From: Porphyra umbilicalis
Taxonomy: Eukaryota > Rhodophyta > Bangiophyceae > Bangiales > Bangiaceae
NCBI GenBank assembly: GCA_002049455.2
Contig: KV918845.1
Span: 203,126 to 267,125, forward strand
Direction: 5' to 3'
Length of the DNA stretch: 64,000 bases
A program made the position numbers and the translations under genes. Shown piece by piece: positions 46,678 through 54,802 of this stretch. The number at the start of each line of letters is the position of its first letter. The stretch's first letter is position 1. The notes beneath the pieces are model-generated. The model saw only the letters and a list, made by a program, of their open reading frames with translations. It was not told the origin of the DNA and made no database searches.

Positions 46678-49611
46678 ATGGTGTCCCGAGGTCCTGCCCC
46701 CCCGTCACCACGCACACCGCCACCCCCGACTCCCCCCCTACCACCCCCCAGCGCCATCAGAGCCCTGCATGCCTCCCCGACGGCTGATCAAACTGGCGTA
46801 AGCCACCAGTGTGTAAGAACTGTAAGCGCTACGGCCAAGGCGGCGGCTCAAGCGGCGGTGCAGGAGGTCTACCCGTCCCCGTCGCGTGAGACGCGGCACG
46901 CGATCGACATTGCCGCATCCGCGGCATCCGCCACAGCCGTGGCTTCGAACAAGATCATCGGGCCTACCGCGAATCGCCCTCCGCCTCGAGCCACAAGGGG
47001 CGGCGCTGGTACGACACGCAAGCCGCGTCAATCGTTAACGATCGACGAAAAGCTCAAGATGATTGAGATGAAGGAGTCGGGCGCGTATAGGACGTGGGCA
47101 GATATCAAAGAAGCATTTCCCAAGTCCGTCTCGGAGTCGGCCATTCAAGATGCGTGGCGTCGACGTGAGACCCTCCGCAAGAGGTCTAGGGAGGAGCCCG
47201 GGACCACAAGGCGGCTACGGCGATCTACTTTTTCGGACGTCGACCTTGAGTTGCGGCGGTGGTACAACATTTGTGCCGGACTGGGAGCAAAATCCGTGCC
47301 CCTAACAATGGCGGTGTTGCGCCAGCGAGCAGAGGAGATTGCGGCCAACCTCGGAGTCACAGGATTCTCCGCGTCGGCGGGCTTTGTGCGCAGGTGGGCG
47401 AAGCGGCACAACCTCGTGAACATCTCCCTCTGGGGTACCGCCGGGTCGGCAGCGGCTGACGTGGAGGCCTCGCGGCAGCGGATGGAAGAGATCTGTGCTC
47501 AACTCGAGGCGTTCGACCCGGAGCAGATTTGTAATATGGACGAGACCGGTCTCTACTTTCGGTGTCTCCCAAACCGTGCGTATGTTTCGGCGGGCAGCAG
47601 ACGACGGGCTAGGGGCAGCAAGGCCATGAAAAACAAGGATCGCGTGACCCTGGTGCTTGCAGTCAACGCTACAGGGTCTCACAAGATCCCAGTGGCAATC
47701 ATTTGCAAGGCGGCGGTTCCCTTGTGCTTTAAGTCCCCACGAGCCCCATGCCCTCTTCCCTACTTCTCTCAACCGTCGGCCTGGATGGATGGCGACGTGT
47801 ACGAGAAATGGTTCAACACCGTCTTTGTACCTGCCGTCCGGGCAAGAACGAGGCTACCCTGTGTCCTCGTCGTCGACAATTGCGTAGCACACGGCAAGTT
47901 AGAGCACCCACAAGTCGCTATTTTCCCTCTTCCACCTAACGTCACGTCCGTGCATCAGCCTCTCGATGCTGGCGTCATTGCCGCACTGACGAGGTGCTAC
48001 AAAGGACGTCTTTTGAGTTTGGTTATCGGGGCTTTTGAGCGGTCGAGGCTGGCGTCGAGCGCTGTGGCTCAGGCGAATGGGCCGCCCCTGGACTCAGGTG
48101 GGCATGGGTGCCCCGTGTCGGTGGCTGGTAGCCCTGGTTCCATCCAGACGGGTGGTGCGGCCAGCGGTGTTGCCACGGCGGGCAACGAGGCAGTTACACC
48201 CTCTCCTGGGCCCACTGGAAGCCGGCAGGGCTCTCTAGCCAGTGCAGACAGCGCTGCCTCGTGCCGCTCGAGGAGCAGTGGCGGCCAGGTGCCGGCCGGA
48301 GGAGCAGCGTGCGCCCCTGTTGGCCGTGTTGGCTGCGGTGATAGCCCATCCACCATTGGCGGAGATGCCGCCGCCAGTGAGGCTGGCGCAGCCCCACGCG
48401 GGTGGACAGGTGGCAGCGGCACTGCAACAAGTTTAGCCACAGCTGCGACCGCCTACCAAGAGATTGGGGTTGGGGGCGCCAATTTTGGAGGCGCCAACCC
48501 CTCGACCCCGAGTACCGGTCCTGGTGGCTCCACAAGCGTGCCGCTTGAGCGCTCCACAGAGGGGGGTGGCACAGGTCGCGTCAGTTACGCGTTTGGGGGA
48601 GCCCTGGGTGAGGCAGGTGTCTGGATGGAAGCAGGGGATGACACGCTGGCTGCGGAATTTCTCCCGAGATCGGCGCGGACAACGCCGCGCTTCGCCGGGA
48701 GGAACACCTTTCGGCTGGGGGAAGCGCCAGTACTCCCATTGGGTGATATGGCTGAATCTAGCCCCAGTCTGTCATCTGGGGCGGGACCCGTCGGTCCCGG
48801 ATCTTTGTTGGCGGGGGGTGCTCAAGGCGTTGTGGAGCGGGGAGTTCAGTCGGGTGTCTCCATTGCACCCCCCGAGGGTGCTCCGGCGGGCGAGCCGGTG
48901 AGCGCTTTGGCGAGCGCGCGAGCGGCTACCCCAACGACCACCTCGCACGAGACACGCATCTCGGGTGCAACTCGCGTGGCCGGCGGGCTCGGTGGATCCA
49001 GTGTCGGCCACGTCTTGGCCGACGCCACAATCTACACGCCTCCCACTGTGACCGGGCTGCCGCCTGACCCGGCTCCCCCGGTGCCCAACGTGTGGACCGC
49101 CGCCGCCGAGACGCCTACCACCCTTCACCCCGCTAGTAGGCGGAGGTCGCGTCCCGCGCGGAGGCGGGCCGCCCCGCCGCGACCTGTGCGCGGCGTGCGC
49201 GACGGTTCGAAAGCCAACCTCCAGGACATGTCAGAGATTGTCCAAGCGGAATGGGAGGCGATGGACCCTGAAACAATTTCGCACTGCTGGGTAAAACCGC
49301 GAATTTTGCCAACGGTCATGGAGGCGTCGGTGACGGCAATGCACGGGTCCTATCGACACTCCTTACGGTCTGTCGGAGAGGACGTGGAACGAGTGTTGAC
49401 GAGCATGCAGGGCTGCTCTCTAGGTGCACGGTGTTTTGGTGACGCTGTGGGGGTGGAGCGCGCGCGTGTGGTGGAGACGTGGCTCGGTTTAGAGAGTGAT
49501 GCAGAGGCCATCCTAGACACTACCGACGCCGAGCTGTGGGCAGTGACTTCGGCGGGCGAGACGGACGCTGAAGCTGAGGATGATCCAGAGGAAGATGAAG
49601 AGGACGAATGA
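46678..49611 (+). CDS. pogo/CENP-B-type transposase (DDE_1, DD30D), 977 aa
   Basis: It cuts and pastes its own element by binding the terminal repeats. From ATG 46678 the order is a Pro-rich N-terminus, a CENP-B/psq-type helix-turn-helix (RQSLTIDEKLKMIEMKESG, with WADIKEAFP), and a second Tc5-type DNA-binding domain (AEEIAANLG, FVRRWAKRHNL). The DDE_1 catalytic core follows, with Asp288 in NMDETGLYF, Asp400 in VVDNCVAHG and Asp430 in HQPLDAGVI. All three acids are present with 30-residue D2-D3 spacing. After the core a Gly/Ala/Ser/Thr-rich stretch of about 370 residues (48090-49200) precedes the family's EWEAMDPETISHCW segment and an acidic tail. The frame is open upstream to 46594, but only from a GTG, so I use the ATG. 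It appears intact. Confidence 0.9.
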   Translation: MVSRGPAPPSPRTPPPPTPPLPPPSAIRALHASPTADQTGVSHQCVRTVSATAKAAAQAAVQEVYPSPSRETRHAIDIAASAASATAVASNKIIGPTANRPPPRATRGGAGTTRKPRQSLTIDEKLKMIEMKESGAYRTWADIKEAFPKSVSESAIQDAWRRRETLRKRSREEPGTTRRLRRSTFSDVDLELRRWYNICAGLGAKSVPLTMAVLRQRAEEIAANLGVTGFSASAGFVRRWAKRHNLVNISLWGTAGSAAADVEASRQRMEEICAQLEAFDPEQICNMDETGLYFRCLPNRAYVSAGSRRRARGSKAMKNKDRVTLVLAVNATGSHKIPVAIICKAAVPLCFKSPRAPCPLPYFSQPSAWMDGDVYEKWFNTVFVPAVRARTRLPCVLVVDNCVAHGKLEHPQVAIFPLPPNVTSVHQPLDAGVIAALTRCYKGRLLSLVIGAFERSRLASSAVAQANGPPLDSGGHGCPVSVAGSPGSIQTGGAASGVATAGNEAVTPSPGPTGSRQGSLASADSAASCRSRSSGGQVPAGGAACAPVGRVGCGDSPSTIGGDAAASEAGAAPRGWTGGSGTATSLATAATAYQEIGVGGANFGGANPSTPSTGPGGSTSVPLERSTEGGGTGRVSYAFGGALGEAGVWMEAGDDTLAAEFLPRSARTTPRFAGRNTFRLGEAPVLPLGDMAESSPSLSSGAGPVGPGSLLAGGAQGVVERGVQSGVSIAPPEGAPAGEPVSALASARAATPTTTSHETRISGATRVAGGLGGSSVGHVLADATIYTPPTVTGLPPDPAPPVPNVWTAAAETPTTLHPASRRRSRPARRRAAPPRPVRGVRDGSKANLQDMSEIVQAEWEAMDPETISHCWVKPRILPTVMEASVTAMHGSYRHSLRSVGEDVERVLTSMQGCSLGARCFGDAVGVERARVVETWLGLESDAEAILDTTDAELWAVTSAGETDAEAEDDPEEDEEDE

Positions 49612-49759
49612 GTAAACGACAAAGACATTTACGTGCAAAGGGGTGCTGCGGCTGACATGTAAGCGCAGGCTCGGACAACCTAGAGCAGGAGCATAAAATA
49701 GTTCACGAGCCGGCCCCCAGCCATAGTCCATGAACTAAGTCAACAGCAGTTGTCGCCCG

Positions 49760-50190
49760 CGAAGTAACGCACAACCATTCGTCCCTGATAAATTCAGACG
49801 CAAGCAGTCGTAGTTGAGGATCTGAAGCACAAGCGGGCGTCCCTTGTAAACTCAGGCACCCGCATTCATTGCCTATGACCTAAGGCACAAGCATTCGTCC
49901 CCCACAAACTCAGACACAAACCGTCATCGCTCACAAAAGGAAGGCACAAGCAGTCATCGCTCGCAAAACCACAGCACAAGCAGTCATTGCTCACAAAGCC
50001 AAGGCACGAGCTGTCGCCCCCTAAAACCTCAGGCATAAGCAGTCGTAACCGACGATCCCAAGCACAAGCAAAATCTGCAGTGCACCATCTGATCAACCGA
50101 AAGTCGTCGTCCGCGAACTAAGGCACCGGCAGTCGTCCCCCACCAACTCAGGCACGAGCAGTCGTTCCTAAAGAACTGAGGCACAAGAAA
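49760..50190. repeat. degenerate about 30-bp minisatellite inside the pogo element
   Basis: Around 14 imperfect units resemble AGGCACAAGCAGTCGTC followed by CTCACAAACTC. It starts about 150 bp after the transposase stop and makes up part of the element's 3' non-coding part. Confidence 0.7.
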
Positions 50191-51560
50191 AATATGCAGT
50201 GGGACAATCTCATGCATCATTTAGGAAGCAAGAGGTATGCATCGGGTGTGGCGACCGTCGCTGCAAGTCAGTGGCAAGTTCTGGGAGAAGTGGGTCTCGT
50301 CCAAGCGCAATGGCGGCGAACAGAAAACTCGCGTGTGCGAAGGACACGGTCGATGAGGCGGTGAACGCACATCCTAGCAGCACCTACAGGCAAGTTATTG
50401 GATTTCGCACCATATGTGCAAAAGAAGAGAACACAATCGCTGCGCATCACATCGGGCGGATCGTGACGACCGCCGACCCGACCCGTCCCCCCTCCCCACC
50501 CCCCCCGACACCCAATCAAACAAACCATCGGCAGTCCAGTGGACAGACCGGTGAGGGCATCGACCCCATTCCACCCTTCTCACCCCCTCTTGATCCACCT
50601 GACAGAAAAATTCGGCAGCTGTTACCCTCGGAAAATGGAGAAAAAGTCAAAACTCAAGCGTTGGGGAAGGACCCTGTCAAGTGACAAAGGTAGGAAAGTG
50701 GAGGGTAGGGCACCGACGGGGCAAGTCGCCACCTTGACGGGGGCGAGAGGCATGGGGATTGCGCAAGGTGCGTCTTACAGACGCACTGGCATCGAGAGAA
50801 CATACAGCAGAATGAACAGCACAACAGACACACCATAGCACAAGCACGGCATATGCAGCAAGAAAAAGACGAGCAAGACAGGTCAGCGTCCAACATGTGC
50901 ACGGTTGGATGAACAAGCTCAATGTACTAGCATCTTGTGTGCTCCTCAGCTGGCTCATGCGCCATGCACACCCTTCTCGCAGATATGCACCATGCCTGTA
51001 GTTAGCAGGCCAATGCAGGAACCAGACTCCATTGCACAATCGAGGGGGAACGGTACCACGCAGTGGACACGAGGGATCGGTGGGGCGTGCGGTGGTGCTC
51101 CATACCTTCCGGTGAAAAGTGTAGACACTCGCAGGCAGGGGCTGTACGCGTACAGTACGTAGTGCGTGTAGCATGGCGTGCACCCATGGGTGCGTTCGCG
51201 ACGCGAGCGCGCCGCGGTAGGTCAACACCACAGTAGACGCCGACACTCGTCGACAGCTGGTGCACATGCGTGGTGGGCACGCACCCTGGCGTGCATGCAT
51301 GCGTGCGGGCCAGTCATGCAGAGCGTGCGCGCGACTCGGGCGGCGGGTGGGGGCCCTGCACCCCAATTCGGATCTCGCTGGCCCGTCCTCTACTCCGATT
51401 GCGTCTAATCGACTGCGATCGTTGCCTAGTAAGCAGGCTAATCTGGCGATTGAAGGAGCCTCGCTGTCCTTCCTTGGTCGGATTCGGGCTCGATCGTCCC
51501 ACAATGTCTCCAGATTCCTAGAGGCTACTGTTTTCACAGGGGTGGGCTACAAAGTGCGTC
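50191..51560. other. 3' non-coding part of the pogo element
   Basis: Frames such as 50199-50684 (+) and 50677-51537 (-) are open but have no ATG support or recognisable composition. I see no second gene. Sequence near 51411-51421 is inverted with the left subterminal region. Confidence 0.5.
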
Positions 51561-51576
51561 ACCCTGCTTTACAAGC

Positions 51577-51588
51577 GCACAATGACTG
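51577..51588 (-). repeat. right terminal inverted repeat of the pogo-type element
   Basis: Read on the minus strand it starts CAGTCATTGTGC. The TA target duplication follows at 51589-51590. Confidence 0.85.
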
Positions 51589-52166
51589 TACAGCGGTGGG
51601 AGAAGCGAAGAGGTCGGCTGCGGCGTCCGGCGTGTACTGGCGTTGCAGCTGAGCCCGCTGCGATTGGGCGCTCCTCTTCCTCCAGCAATAAGGCAGCCAC
51701 CTGCTGGTTCACCAGCAGCTGCTCAACGAACTGGTCGCGCCTCTTGTTGGTGGCCTTGTACGCCGCTTCCACTGCCTTGTACAACGTCTCATTGTAGCCC
51801 GTGTTCCCGTCGAACAAATTGCCCCGCAGACGGAACTCGTCAAGTAGATGCACGGCAAGGCGGTGCAACTTCGTAGTATGCGACGGACCGAGCAACGGCT
51901 GGTAGTAATCGATTACCCATTTCTGTGCCCGTTCAGCAACTGCCGCCGCTTGTGCGCCAGTGATCCCACCGCCAGTACTCCTCTCAGCAAAGATCTCGTT
52001 CGTCACTGCCACCAGCTCACACACGGCCCTCGTCAGAAGCCGGTGGTCCGTCTCGTTCTGCGCGGAGCCAATGGTGGCGACGACGGCGAAGGGCAAGAAC
52101 GGAAGAGCTCATCGGTGCTCGCTACCCGTCATCGTTGCCTGCTTCGTAGCGTTCGGTACAAAATAC
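51589..52166 (-). pseudogene. middle/C-terminal part of the Plavaka/CACTA-like transposase
   Basis: This minus-strand segment contains LPFAVVATIGSAQNETDHRL, then a helical stretch ending KWVIDYYQPLL, then KLHRLAVHLLDEF and TGYNETLYKAVEAAYKATNK. These resemble the latter half of the transposase domain of KDZ/Plavaka/CACTA-type elements, where a Glu precedes a TN-rich helix. A TGA (52109-52111) interrupts the frame just upstream of LPF. The segment is cut at 51589 by the pogo insertion. Upstream it begins at a probable 3' splice site (TAG, 52167). The family label is inference from motif style; the reading as a damaged transposase is stronger. Confidence 0.65.
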
Positions 52167-52364
52167 CTACGCACGAGGGATATAGAATCAAAGCCAGTAC
52201 ATGAAAGAGACAGTACACAACTCTAGCTTAAAAGGAGTCGGTACAAGTGTCAATCTCCGTTTCAGTGTAGGTCGATGAGCCACTTAACCACGAGTCGCTG
52301 TCACCGATCGTTCACTGCTCGTCACCCAATGCAAAACACCTTCGTTCTCTATGGTCTGGCTTAC
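52167..52364 (-). other. probable 198-bp intron of the host transposase gene
   Basis: On the minus strand GGTAAGC at 52365-52359 and TGCGTAG ending at 52167 make a good intron. Its length is a multiple of three, and it joins HIHPG to YFVPNATKQ in the same frame. Confidence 0.55.
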
Positions 52365-52710
52365 CCGGGATGTATGTGTGGCACTCTTGCACGGCGTGAG
52401 GCATGCTTGAACCGCATGTTGACGGCGTGCTCGGAGTTGGTGACTGTGCCAAGCCGTACATGCCCACCCGGCATAGAAATCTTGCGGAGGTACTCGGGTA
52501 CCGTGTTTGGGACCTTGCGATTGATACCAACGTCCATGACCTTGTCACACGCCAACCACAGCACAGTACAAAAACGAACGGGTATACATATGCAACGTGT
52601 TGTTAGTGAACTGACACCAAGACAAGTGGCCTGTCTTCAACCGGACGCAGTCGTAGTACGGAACATCCACAAACAGGACAATACCGACAAGACGCTCACA
52701 TAGCATAGAA
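52365..52710 (-). pseudogene. frameshifted central part of the Plavaka/CACTA-like transposase
   Basis: Two short frames carry coding-like text in different phases. One has LVGIVLFVDVPYYDCVRL and NNTLHMYTRSF (ends 52545). The other has DKVMDVGINRKVPNTVPEYL and KHASRRARVPHIHPG (starts by 52564). Frameshifts at about 52700 and 52555 are needed to connect them with the upstream segment and each other. Confidence 0.55.
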
Positions 52711-53529
52711 ACACACATGGAGGCGGTCAACCCCTGGCAAACGATATAGCATGCGCGGGCCGTTGTCAAGCCCCGCCCATGCAGCCAGAGCAGGAACCAT
52801 TCTGTTCAAACTGTGCTCCATCTCCGCCTCAGTTCGCATCGCGCCAGCACCGCGAAAGTCACCCATCAGCACATTTGCAACGTGTAGGATGCGCTGCAGC
52901 AATTCGCCATGTACCTCCCGGCCCTTTATGGTCTCTAGAATTTTGGCTTCCACCTGGGGGATGTACGCCAGTGTGACCCACCGCACCTCATCTGTGTTGA
53001 TGTTGATGACCCGCATCCGCAGAGGGTAGGCCGACACAGCACCGCTGCTGCTCAGTACAGTCGAGTCGGAGTACACGTAGAACCCCAGCACGCGCGTCCC
53101 TGGATGTAAGGTGCCGTCAACGTGCTCCTTTCGTCGCTTGTACATTTCTGTGTCCCATGCGTTGCGCAGTACGGTGTCCCGTGCGGTGGTACTAGCGTCT
53201 GTACTGGCGTCCATCGACCCAGCATCATGTTCAGTAGAAGAAGATGGCCCCCAGTTCAGGTCCTCGAATTGAGCACTCAGCACCTCGTCTTGAGCTGCTC
53301 GTAGTGCATCTCTGAAGAATACGGTGTACTGGCGCCCTGAAATCTTCATGGTGACCTTCCTCCATTTGAGTGGCGCAATGAGAGTCCGCTTGTACCGGCG
53401 CACGGCGGCAATGAAGCTCCAGACCGTCTTGAAAGCGTCCGTGAAAGGTCTTGCCGTGACAGCATCTGTAGCCGCTTCGACATTCAGCTTGTAGTTGTAC
53501 AAGGCCTTGAGCTCGCGCTGCGTCATCAC
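52696..53529 (-). pseudogene. N-terminal catalytic part of the Plavaka/CACTA-like transposase
   Basis: An open frame of 277 codons reads MTQRELKALYNYKLNVEAAT at its start. Its key segment is YSDSTVLSSSG, SAYPLRMRVININ and VTLAYIPQVE. In Plavaka- and CACTA-type transposases an Asp in a similar D-x-T-x-L context, followed by AYP and a beta strand, marks the first catalytic acid. Here the candidate Asp lies in VYSDST. An acidic Ser/Asp-rich insertion (EHDAGSMDAS) precedes it. The frame ends in TGA at 52696 although similar-looking text continues in another phase. The gene is therefore disabled or miscalled at a few bases. Confidence 0.65.
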
Positions 53530-53909
53530 CCCCCCGCTGCCAACAGTACAGGCATGGATGAAGACGAGTCGGGGACCATCTCGGTGTCATGGCTCAGCAC
53601 AACCACCCCCCAGACGAGAAAGACATCCGATGGGAGGGCTTCAACTGTCCCAACTGCCCTGACATGTCCACCAGAAGTGCCAGTTGGGTGAGATCTGGCC
53701 GCGTCTTGATCGCTCAGCATGAGATCATCATCGTCCTGGCCACGTTGTAAAGGCCTGTCGTCGTCGGTCTCGAGACATCTTGTGTTGACAGGTACAGCCG
53801 TAGGATTGACAGGGGGCAAATCGCGGCAGTGCGACGCGTTGAAGTGCCGCGACTCGCCGACAGACGAGCGCAGCATGCGGCTGCAACCCGGAACCCGACA
53901 GAGAAACAT
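53526..53909 (-). pseudogene. N-terminal C2H2 zinc finger of the same transposase gene
   Basis: Starting at ATG 53909 the protein begins with a single C2H2 finger: Cys4, Cys9, His22 and His27 (C-x4-C-x12-H-x4-H). An acidic linker (DDDDLML) follows. The frame ends in a G run at 53528-53534 (C run on plus). One base more or less there joins it directly to the MTQREL segment. An N-terminal C2H2 finger is common in Plavaka-type transposases. I take this as the start of the host transposon gene. Confidence 0.65.
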
Positions 53910-54802
53910 AGCCGCAGTCGGGCGCGGCTGGTCGTCACATCAAAGGTCAGGACAGAGGCCAAAGCCAGCGGACGGTGGAACGGTGCAGTGCGTCTAGGGC
54001 CGCGTCCGACGGTGCGTGCTCGCGAGAGGTGTGTACTCACGACAAGTGTGTGCTCACTCACGGCAGGTTTTTACTCACGACAGGTGTGTACACACGACAG
54101 TATTGATCCCCCCAGTTCATTGGCTCAGCACAGTTCAATAAATGCACGAAGTAGTACCACTGAGAATTAATGTAGCCCCTCTCTATCGTTCTGTAAATGC
54201 AATCAGCACAGTGCTGACAACAATGCGTACAGCACCCGGCTGTACTCCTACCCAGGCTCAGTGCTATCGAGCACGGGCGGGGAGCCGTCTGTTGCTGACC
54301 CAGTCCAGGGCGGTCACGGGCAGTTGTTCGTAGCACACCTTTCCAGCACTGATCCACCAATACACGATCGAACAGCATTGGGCAATGCATGCCGAGCTGA
54401 CAGAAACTCGAGTGCTGATTGGTACAGCGACGACAGTCAATGAGCTCGTCCGTACCCGGGAGGTGTACCCACGCGGGCCATCGAACCGGTACTGTCACAG
54501 CTGTCACCCAGACGACCCCCTCCCCGTGTGTCGTTGCAGGCTGCTCCACGGCCTCGACGGAGCGGGCCCGCAGCGGGCCCGAAGCGACGACTGGAACCAT
54601 CGTTGCACTCTTGAGAGAAAGGGATGGGCGTCACCGTCATGCCTTAAGGACTGATGACTTGTGGGCTGCTCCTGTCCTTCCGCATCGTTCGCGGCTGTTC
54701 TCTCTCTCTCCTCCGGTTCCTGGCCTCACCCCTTTCGCCGAACCCCTTCCCCCTCCATCCCATCTGCCCAATCCCTCTCCACGCTCCCCGCCGCCAGGAG
54801 GT
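53910..54802. other. intergenic region upstream of both the dead transposase and the repeat-rich gene
   Basis: It contains a short repeat at 54008-54105, a copy of AATGTAGCCCCTCT (54169) also found at 44071, and a pyrimidine-rich leader (54690-54800) before the ATG at 54803. No CDS is supported. Confidence 0.4.
54008..54105. repeat. short degenerate tandem repeat (about 18-20 bp)
   Basis: Four to five imperfect copies of a CTCACGACAGGTGTGT-like unit lie just upstream of the minus-strand transposase start. They might be subterminal binding sites of that element. Confidence 0.5.

Larger units (their letters stand above)
46395..51588 (+). mobile_element. pogo/Tigger-type DNA transposon, 5194 bp
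   Basis: The left end CAGTCATTGCGC begins right after a TA (46393-46394). The right end is the inverted GCGCACAATGACTG, followed by TA (51589-51590). This matches the TA duplication and CAGT termini of pogo-type Tc1/mariner relatives. A second inverted pair lies inside the ends, CGATCGCAGTC at 46459-46469 and GACTGCGATCG at 51411-51421. ACCCTGCTTTACAAG occurs in direct orientation near both ends (46433-46447 and 51561-51575). The element encodes a DDD transposase (46678-49611) and is inserted in another transposon's gene. The intact gene and matching ends suggest a relatively recent insertion. Confidence 0.92.

Noticed and set aside
50677-51537. 286-codon minus-strand ORF within the pogo element
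   Set aside because: No domain, mixed composition, and it spans the element's subterminal region; likely chance.
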